NCBI GenBank assembly: GCA_002686445.1
Contig: NZCO01000048.1
Span: 1 to 11,786 of the forward strand
DNA from: a bacterium
Lineage (GTDB): Bacteria > Patescibacteriota > Andersenbacteria > UBA10190
Direction: 5' to 3'
DNA: 11,786 nt
Positions 6,701 through 11,786 of this stretch are shown piece after piece. A program made the position numbers and the translations under genes. A model generated the notes under the pieces. It was not told the origin of the DNA, ran no database searches, and worked only from the letters and a program-made list of their open reading frames with translations. Position 1 is the stretch's first letter; every line of letters begins with the position of its first letter.

Positions 6701-8088
6701 CCAGTATTTCCGCCGCGGCTCCTCACGACGATGATGACTAGTGCGATGACTATGACTGCGAACACGGCGATGATAGCTAGTAAGGTATTGCTTCCTGGGA
6801 CCTCTATAGCTGCGGCAGCTGCAGTGACTGTTGCCGCTTCCGCTACAAATTCAAACTCATACGTATCAAGGACTGATCCGTCGGCAGCGGTAAGCGTTAG
6901 GCGCGCCCGGGGCGCTGTGAGTCCCCCGGCAAGCGGGAGTCGGAAGGTTACTTCACGGCTACCGAGCTCGTCGAGTGTAATTGAGTCAGTGGTGACTTCA
7001 GCCACGATGTCGTCTCCGTCTAGGAGTGAACCGGTCACTGTCGCATCTACTGAGCTGACTCTATCAGCCGGTCCAACTACGCGCGCTGTGAGTAGGGCTA
7101 CACCATCAGTGATCTCATTTACCTCTGCTGATAAGATGCGTCCTGATATACCGGCTACTACAATTCGATACTCACCAATTGATGATGCTTGGGTGGTGCC
7201 GTCATTTAGTACTAGCTCCAGTCGATACGCTCCCGGCTGGTCGGGAACCGTAAAGCTGAGCGCGCCAGTATCGACTGCGGCTGGAGCCAGGGTTACATCG
7301 TCGCCCGTGTGAGTTGCTACTTCTTCACCAAACATGCCCCACTCTTTAACGGTGAGGTGAGGGGTCAGCGTTGCGGCAGTAGTGCCGACATTGGTAGCAC
7401 GATAGTTGAGCGTCGCTACTGTTCCCGGCGTTACGGCCACACCGTGCAGCGGACTAAAACCGGCTGCTTCAGGGCGGTCGTGTCCGGCTGGGTCACGGTC
7501 GAGGGTTACAGAGTCAGGCTCGATAGTTGCAAACGTAGCCGGTGTATCACTGATCGTTAAGGCGCCATCGGCCCAGCCGAGTTGTTCATCACGCTTGGTA
7601 GTCAAGCGAACGCGCAGTCGGTACTCGCCAGCAGCAATCTCAGGCGGGGTGTAGGTGAAACGGATTCGTTCGCTGGATTGTGGTCCGACAATTACCTTTT
7701 CGGTGCTAAGCACTACATCATAGGTTAGGTAACTCTCGGCACTGATAGTATTGACCGCTTCGCTCGTAGCTGGATCAATGAGCAGTACCTTATAGTAGAG
7801 GTCATCTAAGGTGTAGTCCTCATAGTTCACCGCATCGAAGGCTACTTCGTAGGAATCGCCGGACTCGCTTGGCGTTAGTCGGATGTTACGAGCGCCGACA
7901 GCCGGTAAGCGGGTGACTGTACTAACTACACTGTCGTCTAACGTTTCCTGGGCGTGTGCTGGGGGCCCGAATAGCTCAACGTCCAGACTAATAGCGTCAT
8001 GGCTGTAGAGGGCGGTACCCACTGGCCCGCTCAACGTAAGTAAAAGGATAATGCCGCTCGACCACACTGAATGGAATAGATTCTTCAT
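3715..8088 (-). CDS. giant secreted protein with five dockerin-like pairs and an internal membrane/signal segment
   Basis: 1457 residues. Order: signal peptide (1-46, ending AHA|QE); about three beta-sandwich domains (50-415); transmembrane segment (433-455) then RSRGG; a second hydrophobic segment ending ATAQ (469-493), like a second signal peptide; an unrecognised domain (497-677); a PKD/Ig-like domain (688-945) interrupted by two dockerin pairs (718-865); the module shared with the 738-2975 protein (961-1082); one CSDGxDNDNDG repeat (1087-1130); three more dockerin pairs (1160-1417); and a Pro-Thr tail without an anchor. The dockerin loops read DVNNDGSVSPID and DVNGDGYVSAVD, typical Ca-binding dockerin type I loops, with WQNQxxPLD before one member of most pairs. 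No cohesin is visible here, so these may be structural Ca-binding repeats. The ATG at 8088 lies 7 nt after an extended -10 box, so the mRNA is probably leaderless. Confidence 0.88.
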   Translation of the reverse strand: MKNLFHSVWSSGIILLLTLSGPVGTALYSHDAISLDVELFGPPAHAQETLDDSVVSTVTRLPAVGARNIRLTPSESGDSYEVAFDAVNYEDYTLDDLYYKVLLIDPATSEAVNTISAESYLTYDVVLSTEKVIVGPQSSERIRFTYTPPEIAAGEYRLRVRLTTKRDEQLGWADGALTISDTPATFATIEPDSVTLDRDPAGHDRPEAAGFSPLHGVAVTPGTVATLNYRATNVGTTAATLTPHLTVKEWGMFGEEVATHTGDDVTLAPAAVDTGALSFTVPDQPGAYRLELVLNDGTTQASSIGEYRIVVAGISGRILSAEVNEITDGVALLTARVVGPADRVSSVDATVTGSLLDGDDIVAEVTTDSITLDELGSREVTFRLPLAGGLTAPRARLTLTAADGSVLDTYEFEFVAEAATVTAAAAAIEVPGSNTLLAIIAVFAVIVIALVIIVVRSRGGNTGPPTSGTIATLLGLAIVSTFLITGHNLATAQGPGAEFYFEPGSSVTSVFINSPIHENSPLEPDQAYDQGSIPFEIDMSWNHCANRVSYGGFAIDHPKAVGHVYPTAADWIPAHDLIKFSQTYFGGSAGFPSLNLYEGTQAGAADWTVLMEQEVRATGGSGIKHNTFTGTVAVPEAFDKATLRVTGYARQRVGVSAGNPEPAHSWFGTFTHLNFTVPAPPPPPAQPPTAGISAPTNIYLGSTVSAVSTSHAFVSAAWQNQRNPLDVNNDGSVSPIDFLQIGNLISDVGNVSLPYQGVPPYVDVNGDGSLSAADAIIITSFLNRSSVDSDVEPPATTGSEWQNQTNPLDTNNDGSVSPSDVLAIGNAIHYWHEGVLPDPPAPYYDVNADRNVTGEDATAIEDALNAATVSGIPPNGSDLACCNDLDHSWLVTFLEDGTDVTPTANTGKNISFTPAAIGSYLIRLTVTVPGADGGSATDDDEQPILDPNNGQTFSVRDPSAGNPFDVTSAVADAITAHGLPLTPPTTPLLAETGGTGGGFRWNDDGTPHTATLDQTCLVLGYSNVASYSTLDGQRASYYPNGKHNFHSPGDDSIFSFDGNDFVEAGANPKYGNRFLSSITCRDRIAECSDGWDNDNDGVVDAADPSCHTDFDATNAESYNANIDTESAVAGTGGGSESGLSAVAEHTVLVLETGTLPVCPPPYLDVDGDGFVTNDDATTVTRYMSRLISPTPDTPPAATGAVFQNQINTLDVNNDGTISPIDALLIINSRNKNTPSETPTTLDPVCTVAPPAEPPTCPAPYLDVNGDGYVSAVDILIMTNHINGSSTSAVPTTGAPWQNQTDPLDVNNDGAPLTPIDILNIINYLNAGHPANIGVHSCVTTPPPPAPTCPPPFLDVNGDGFFSSIDMLVMINHLNGSHTEPVPTTEAPWQNQTDPLDVNGDGTPALPIDSLLLINGFNAGHDGQLGTPSCATPPPTTPPTTPPTATPTFDPGIFREIE
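3838..4611 (-). repeat. C-terminal dockerin-like array, three pairs (coding)
   Basis: Six Ca loops lie at residues 1160-1184, 1202-1229, 1258-1283, 1296-1325, 1350-1374 and 1388-1417. They alternate between a PPYLDVNGDGF type and a WQNQTDPLDVNNDG type. The last two pairs are nearly identical in protein and DNA, including a shared one-residue insertion in the second loop (DGAPLTPID, DGTPALPID). This points to recent duplication of a pair. Confidence 0.85.
4843..5208 (-). other. shared module, A-then-B order (coding)
   Basis: Residues 961-1082 of the 1457-residue protein. Half A runs from GNPFDVTSAV through GGGFRWNDDGTPHTATLDQ to NFHSPGDDSIFSFDG. Half B is FVEAGANPKYGNRFLSSITCRD. Both halves occur in the neighbouring surface protein, but in B-then-A order (2397-2816). 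I do not recognise the family. Confidence 0.75.
5494..5937 (-). repeat. N-terminal dockerin-like array, two pairs (coding)
   Basis: Ca loops lie at residues 718-746, 760-783, 801-828 and 841-865. Three are canonical (DVNNDGSVSPID, DVNGDGSLSAAD, DTNNDGSVSPSD). The fourth, DVNADRNVTGED, has lost the loop Gly and is probably weak or inactive. The block interrupts a PKD/Ig-like domain. Confidence 0.82.
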
Positions 8089-8095
8089 ACGCCAT

Positions 8096-8104
8096 ATTAT
8101 ACCA
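8096..8104 (-). promoter_or_regulatory. extended -10 promoter of the giant surface protein
   Basis: TGGTATAAT on the minus strand is an extended -10 element with a perfect hexamer (8096-8101). No good -35 is visible, as is common with extended -10 promoters. Only 7 bases separate the hexamer from the ATG at 8088, so transcription should begin at or next to the start codon. Confidence 0.6.
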
Positions 8105-8152
8105 CAAGCACTTCAGTGGAACACATACATGTTGGGTTCTAATAAAGCTCTT

Positions 8153-8833
8153 TTAAGATGCTTGTTTTTGGCGCCAGGCAGCTATCGCTGCGTGATCTCC
8201 CGTCAGTAGGACGTCGGGGACATCCCAACCCTTATAGGTAGCCGGGTTTGTGTACTGAGGGTATTCCGCACTTCGCTCCGCCCCCGCGGTGGCTTCGCGG
8301 GGCAAGCCGCTGCTATGCGATTCTTCTGTCAGCGAGTCAGGGTTGCCTAAAACACCGGGGATGAGACGCGCCACAGCTTCGATGACAACTAAGGCAGCAA
8401 GTTCTCCGCCTGCCAGCACGTAGGGCCCAATTGATAGTTCTGTGTCGGCTAGGTGATCAGCAACGCGTTGATCAATACCTTCATACCTTCCACATATAAG
8501 GGTGAGCTCATCGAGCGCGGCGAAGTCAGCAGCCCGTGGCTGGCTAAACTGTTCTCCGCGTGCAGCCAGAACGACTGTGCGCTTGTTAGGTTGTGCAGGT
8601 GTCTCCTGACCGATGCTGGTGAGAGCCGCGTGGATGGGTTCAACTTTCATTACCATTCCTGGGCCACCGCCGTAGGGAGAGTCGTCCACTGTCTGATGCT
8701 TATCAGTAGTGAAGTCGCGAATGTTGATAATATGTGACTCAAGTAAGCCCTTATCTGCAGCATTTCCCAGAATACTGGTTTGCAGATAGGGGGCAAATAT
8801 TTCGGGAAACAGGGTTAAAACGTTGAATTTCAT
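8153..8833 (-). CDS. trmD: tRNA (guanine-N1)-methyltransferase TrmD
   Basis: Transfers methyl from S-adenosylmethionine to N1 of G37 in tRNAs that read codons starting with C or with G at the next base; this prevents +1 frameshifting. About 226 aa from the ATG at 8833, which begins MKFNVLTLFPEIF, the family's usual N-terminus. A GTG at 8863 is in frame but lies inside a hairpin. Knot and cofactor motifs are present: SPYGGGPGMVMK, LICGRYEGIDQRV, SIGPYVLAGGELAAL (Pro where most have Asp), RLIPGVLGN, ESHSSGL and YPQYTNP, ending with LLTGDHAAIAAWR. A 12-residue insertion (PREATAGAERSA, 8267-8302) lies between ESHSSGL and EYPQYT. rimM, often placed just before trmD, is absent. No ribosome site is seen; a TATTAT box (8840-8845) 6 nt before the ATG hints at a leaderless start. 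Confidence 0.95.
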   Translation of the reverse strand: MKFNVLTLFPEIFAPYLQTSILGNAADKGLLESHIINIRDFTTDKHQTVDDSPYGGGPGMVMKVEPIHAALTSIGQETPAQPNKRTVVLAARGEQFSQPRAADFAALDELTLICGRYEGIDQRVADHLADTELSIGPYVLAGGELAALVVIEAVARLIPGVLGNPDSLTEESHSSGLPREATAGAERSAEYPQYTNPATYKGWDVPDVLLTGDHAAIAAWRQKQAS

Positions 8834-8857
8834 ATACTTATAATAGAGGTGGGTATA

Positions 8858-8886
8858 GAACACCCCCGCTTGAAGCGGGGGTGTTC
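8858..8886 (-). terminator. 13-bp hairpin between khpA and trmD
   Basis: A perfect 13-bp GC-rich stem (8858-8870 with 8874-8886, 3-nt loop) begins about 17 bases after the khpA stop. No U tract follows on the minus strand (TATACCC), so it may be a weak terminator, an RNA-processing or stability element, or both. The trmD start is 25 bases further on. Confidence 0.5.
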
Positions 8887-8902
8887 TTCATTCCAACTGT
8901 TT

Positions 8903-9301
8903 TTATATGTTGAGCTCGTCAATCGCGTCGTCGACAGACTGTTTTCCGTCGCTGTCAGCCGCGTCTTTAGCTTCTTCAGCTGCAGGGGCTTCTGCAGGGG
9001 CCTCTTCGGTAGCAGCTGGTGCTGCAGCCGGGCCACGAGTACTGCCTTCAGGCTCGTTAATTTTCAAGTTCACGCGCGCGTTGTTCTTAGCGCCAATGAC
9101 ACGTAGCAGTGTGCGCACTGACTTTGCAGTTGCACCCTGGCGGCCAATAACTTGGCCCATGTCGTCGGGGTTGACGCTTAAGGTTAACAGCACACCCATC
9201 TCATCGATGTTGCGCTCGACCACGACATCATCCGGATGATCGACGATCGACTTGATTACATACTCCACGAATTCTTGGTCGTGAGAACGTTCTTCCGCCA
9301 T
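8903..9301 (-). CDS. khpA: KH-domain RNA-binding protein KhpA
   Basis: 132 aa. The N-terminal ~80 residues form one KH domain: FVEYVIKSIVDHPDDVVVE, then the GxxG loop in VIGRQGATAKSVRTLL, and a final strand NNARVNLKI. This matches the small KH proteins encoded between rpsP and rimM/trmD, which bind RNA and pair with KhpB in Gram-positive bacteria. Usual length is about 75-80 aa; here a further ~50 residues form a low-complexity Ala/Glu/Pro/Asp tail (about 83-132) ending VDDAIDELNI, whose acidic helix could be a docking peptide. The ATG at 9301 starts MAEERSHDQEF, with no Shine-Dalgarno site. It has its own promoter at 9381-9409 because rpsP ends in a terminator. Confidence 0.92.
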   Translation of the reverse strand: MAEERSHDQEFVEYVIKSIVDHPDDVVVERNIDEMGVLLTLSVNPDDMGQVIGRQGATAKSVRTLLRVIGAKNNARVNLKINEPEGSTRGPAAAPAATEEAPAEAPAAEEAKDAADSDGKQSVDDAIDELNI

Positions 9302-9380
9302 AGCGTATTACTTCATTAACAATAAGTGCATCCGAGATAGCGAGATACGGTAAACCAATATCGGGCCCCGGTATATTTAG

Positions 9381-9409
9381 ACCATAGCACGGGTATACCC
9401 ATCTGGCAA
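9381..9409 (-). promoter_or_regulatory. khpA promoter with palindromic spacer
   Basis: On the minus strand -35 TTGCCA (9404-9409), a 17-base spacer and extended -10 TGC-TATGGT (9381-9386 plus 9387-9389). The spacer holds the perfect 10-bp palindrome GGGTATACCC (9391-9400), placed as an operator would be. The leader is about 73 nt. Confidence 0.52.
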
Positions 9410-9446
9410 TGGCTTTAACGCAGGACGCACCACATTTGTGTTCATC

Positions 9447-9469
9447 AAAAAAAGCCCCTGCTAGGGCCC
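9447..9469 (-). terminator. intrinsic terminator of rpsP
   Basis: On the minus strand GCCCT-AGC-AGGGGC (one bulged G) is followed by seven T (9447-9453). It begins about 25 bases after the rpsP stop. Together with the promoter at 9904-9932 it makes rpsP a single-gene unit. Confidence 0.78.
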
Positions 9470-9492
9470 AATTTCTCGCTTACAGGAGGAGG

Positions 9493-9894
9493 TTACTCCT
9501 TAGCTGTATCGGCCTTGTCTTCCAATGGTTTGTCACCCTTAGCTTCCGCGTCCTCGCTGGCTTCGGCCGCTGGCTCGGCTGCAGCTGGCTTCTTAAGCTT
9601 CTCATCTTTTTCATCCTCGGTCTGCTTTTTCTTAGGGCTCCATGAGGTTACCTTGTCTGTCTTTAAGAAGCCTTTATCAACCAAGAGATTATGGACAGTT
9701 GCCGTTGGCTGAGCGCCTTTAGACATCCATGCTGTTACCTCTTCCGCATTGATCTCAAACTCGCTGCTATGAGGGTTGTAGTGCCCAACGTCAGCCACAA
9801 ACTTACCCTTAATAGGGGCATGCTGATCAGCCACAACCAATCGGTAGGTGGCGTAGTTTCGCTTGCCGCGTCGTTGCAGTCGTAGTCGTAACAT
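9493..9894 (-). CDS. rpsP: 30S ribosomal protein S16
   Basis: A structural protein of the small ribosomal subunit that binds 16S rRNA during early assembly. The first ~80 residues match S16: MLRLRLQRRGKRNYATYRLVVAD, then KGKFVADVGHYNP and the domain-ending region ATVHNLLVDKGFL. Usual length is 80-90 aa. Here 133 aa, with a ~45-residue tail that is first Lys-rich (SPKKKQTEDEKDEKLKK) and then Ala/Glu/Asp-rich, probably disordered. The ATG at 9894 is fixed by the S16 N-terminus and lies 9 nt after a -10 box, so the leader is only a few bases. Its neighbours smc upstream and khpA/trmD downstream are a common bacterial order, with ftsY, ffh and rimM missing from between them. Confidence 0.96.
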   Translation of the reverse strand: MLRLRLQRRGKRNYATYRLVVADQHAPIKGKFVADVGHYNPHSSEFEINAEEVTAWMSKGAQPTATVHNLLVDKGFLKTDKVTSWSPKKKQTEDEKDEKLKKPAAAEPAAEASEDAEAKGDKPLEDKADTAKE

Positions 9895-9903
9895 GTGCGC
9901 TAG

Positions 9904-9932
9904 ATACTAAGGCAGCTGCTGTAAATGGTCAA
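9904..9932 (-). promoter_or_regulatory. rpsP promoter, near-leaderless
   Basis: On the minus strand -35 TTGACC (9927-9932), a 17-base spacer and -10 TAGTAT (9904-9909). Nine bases separate the -10 from the ATG at 9894, so the transcript should carry a 5' leader of 0-3 nt. Confidence 0.65.
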
Positions 9933-9953
9933 GAAGGGCGCCAGGCACGCTGT

Positions 9954-11786
9954 TTAAGACGTGGCTATGGTGGCGACTTCTTCAAGTTTTACGGAGTAGA
10001 CCTGTGAAATGCCGTCCTGCTGCATGGTAATGCCATACAGCACATCAGCTTGACCCATGGTCTCCCGGTTATGCGTGATGATAATGCATTGAGTCTTTGT
10101 TTTGAGCTCGTGGAGCATCTCGGCAAAGCGGAATGAGTTTGCTTCATCGAGCGCGGCGTCGACTTCATCAAGCACCACAAAGGGGGGTTGCTGTACGTGT
10201 ACGATGGCGAGCAATAGAGCCAGTGAGGTCAGCGCCTTTTCCCCGCCCGACAATAAGTTGATATGGGATGGCTTCTTACCCGGCGGGTGAACGGTGATTT
10301 CAACACCGGTCACCGGTGACTGCGTTTCTGCTGCAGCGTCTGCCGGTTCAGGTACCGCTTGCTCCACGATGGCGAGATCGGCACTGCCACCGCCAAAGAG
10401 AATGACAAATTGTTCTTGGAATGCCTGACGAATAGCCTGGAATTGCTCAGCAAACTGACTCTGCATGCTTGTAGTTAGTGTACCAACCAGCTGCTGCGCA
10501 TTCTCACGAGCGTGGTTGGCGTCGGTCAGTTGTGCTTGCAAGTCATCGTACCTAGTTTGGACTTCTTCGCACTCCTGCAGTGCCAAAGGATCGATTTCAC
10601 CTAATGCTGCCAATTGGCCAGCCAGTTGCCGCACCTGTTGCCTGCTGCCTGCCTCGCCTGTAGGCGGATGTGCGGTCAGCTCGGTTAGGAAGCTCGTGCC
10701 ACGCTCCCGCAATATTTCGGCTTCAAGACTCGCCGCGCGTTCAGCCGCCATTTCTACGGCTGCCGCCGCTGAGCTCGCCGCACGCTGCGCCGCTAACTCA
10801 GTCTCACGGGCCTGATCCATTCGTAGCGACGCGTCCTGCTCACTAGTATCGGTGGGAGCGGCGGTGTCTAGTTGCGAGCGAAGTTGCTGTACCTCTTTGT
10901 CAGATGGTTCCGGGATTCTCGGCATGGCCGCCAAGCGTTCGCTACGCTCATGCTCAATTGCTTGTAGCCGAGCTACGGCTTGAAGTGGTCCTTCCAATTG
11001 TTGCCACAACGATTGTGTTGCACTCATGCCAGCGGCCTCGGCATCCGCTAGCTCCTGAGCCGCTGCTAGCTGGTCAGCCAAGCTCACCAGATCAGAATCA
11101 GCGACGGTAGCGCCGTCCTGAAGTGCACCAACCAACTCGCGACAGGCTACTAAGGTCTCGCGGATAGTCACAAAAAACGTATCGTTCGTCGCCACATCCC
11201 GGGCGCGCGTCAGCTGCTCTTGTGCTTGCTGCAGATTCTCACGCACCTGGGCTAAGGAGTCAGTCAACTTGGCCTGCTCTCCCGTGCTTTGCTCGTACTG
11301 CGCTCGCGCTCGTGCCAAGTCCTCCTCTGCTCGCCGTAACTGATCGCGCAGGGCGGACGTAACATCGCTAGTTGATGTGCGCCTGGCCGAAGCGACCAAA
11401 GCGGCTTCAGCTGCTTGGCGGTGCTGCGCGGCTGCGGCAATGGCTGCTTGGCTAGCTGCTACTTCACTCTGTAACTGCGTCAGATCCTGCTGCGCCTGGT
11501 GCCAGCTGTGCTGGAAAAAGGCACCCTGAGCGGCTGCGAACTCTTGCTCGAGTTGTTGGCGCTTGGCGTGTCGCTGGGCTTGGCGTTTGAGTACGTTCAG
11601 GCGTGGCTCCAGTTCAGTCACAACGGTCTGCAGTTGTACTAGGTGGTTACCAGCCTGCTTAAGCTTGCTGGTGGCACGGGTCAATTTCAGTTGTACGGCT
11701 CGGATTCCAGTGGCTTCATCGAACAGCTCTCGCCGCCCGGCGGGTGAAGCAGTCAGGTACTGGTCAACCATACCCTGCGATATAAC
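9954..11786 (-). CDS. smc: chromosome segregation protein SMC, C-terminal part (5' end outside window)
   Basis: ATP-driven DNA-organising protein of the bacterial condensin type. The gene runs off the window; its first visible codons read VISQGMVDQYL, the conserved stretch that follows the N-terminal ATPase head, then RRELFDEATGIR. A coiled-coil rich in Ala, Gln and Glu follows. Near residue 391 (counted from the Met at 11771) come the conserved LGEIDPLALQE and LFGGGSADL regions, then the C-terminal head: signature LSGGEKALTSLALLLAI, Walker B FVVLDEVDAALDEAN and switch HNRETM. Only ~390 residues separate the VDQYL region from LGEID, against about 800 in typical SMC. I see no canonical hinge domain and no CxxC hook. 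The full protein would be about 760 aa. The Walker A lies outside. No terminator separates it clearly from rpsP. Confidence 0.93.
   Translation of the reverse strand, partial: VISQGMVDQYLTASPAGRRELFDEATGIRAVQLKLTRATSKLKQAGNHLVQLQTVVTELEPRLNVLKRQAQRHAKRQQLEQEFAAAQGAFFQHSWHQAQQDLTQLQSEVAASQAAIAAAAQHRQAAEAALVASARRTSTSDVTSALRDQLRRAEEDLARARAQYEQSTGEQAKLTDSLAQVRENLQQAQEQLTRARDVATNDTFFVTIRETLVACRELVGALQDGATVADSDLVSLADQLAAAQELADAEAAGMSATQSLWQQLEGPLQAVARLQAIEHERSERLAAMPRIPEPSDKEVQQLRSQLDTAAPTDTSEQDASLRMDQARETELAAQRAASSAAAAVEMAAERAASLEAEILRERGTSFLTELTAHPPTGEAGSRQQVRQLAGQLAALGEIDPLALQECEEVQTRYDDLQAQLTDANHARENAQQLVGTLTTSMQSQFAEQFQAIRQAFQEQFVILFGGGSADLAIVEQAVPEPADAAAETQSPVTGVEITVHPPGKKPSHINLLSGGEKALTSLALLLAIVHVQQPPFVVLDEVDAALDEANSFRFAEMLHELKTKTQCIIITHNRETMGQADVLYGITMQQDGISQVYSVKLEEVATIATS

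Noticed and set aside
6626..7312. 228-codon plus-strand open frame
   Set aside because: Antisense to a well-supported part of the giant protein; Ser/Thr/Ala-rich with no recognisable domain.
8834..8863. Upstream GTG extension of TrmD
   Set aside because: The added residues do not match the family, and the GTG lies inside the 13-bp hairpin.
1..11786. Possible recoding of TGA, since no gene here ends in TGA
   Set aside because: Eight genes are too few to judge, all frames are intact with TGA as stop, and Trp is encoded by TGG where seen.

Overview
The window reads as a chromosomal segment of a Candidate Phyla Radiation (Patescibacteria) bacterium. This is an inference from four things: a very short SMC protein, an rpsP-khpA-trmD cluster without rimM, ribosome-associated proteins with low-complexity tails, and large secreted proteins built from Ca-loop repeats and TG-rich stalks. 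Eight genes are supported, all on the minus strand. All end in TAA or TAG, and the standard code fits. I cannot name the genus.

Reading in the direction of transcription (from high to low coordinates), the first half is housekeeping. It holds the C-terminal part of smc (9954-11786, start outside the window), rpsP for ribosomal protein S16 (9493-9894), the KH-domain RNA-binding protein KhpA (8903-9301) and the tRNA m1G37 methyltransferase TrmD (8153-8833). rpsP has a clear promoter with almost no leader and its own U-tract terminator. khpA has a separate promoter with a perfect palindrome in the spacer. A strong GC-rich hairpin separates khpA from trmD.

The second half encodes the cell surface. 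A 1457-residue protein (3715-8088) has a signal peptide, beta-sandwich domains, a central transmembrane segment followed by a second signal-peptide-like segment, and five pairs of dockerin-like Ca loops. A divergent PAP2-family membrane protein follows (3182-3622 or 3652). Next comes a second secreted protein of about 745 residues (738-2975), with Pro-Thr linkers, an Ig-like domain, six Cys-flanked Ca-loop repeats and a degenerate C-terminal sorting signal. The two large proteins share an unrecognised module whose two halves occur in opposite order, as in a circular permutation. A 94-residue orphan protein (262-546) has its own promoter, Shine-Dalgarno site and terminator.

The last ~200 bases carry a near-consensus promoter and a short transcribed region ending in a terminator-like hairpin. 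This could be a small RNA or the attenuated leader of a gene beyond the window.

The most unusual content is the pair of modular surface proteins: permuted shared module, two-protein fusion and nested dockerins. The apparently hinge-less SMC is next. No CRISPR array, tRNA, rRNA or insertion sequence was seen.
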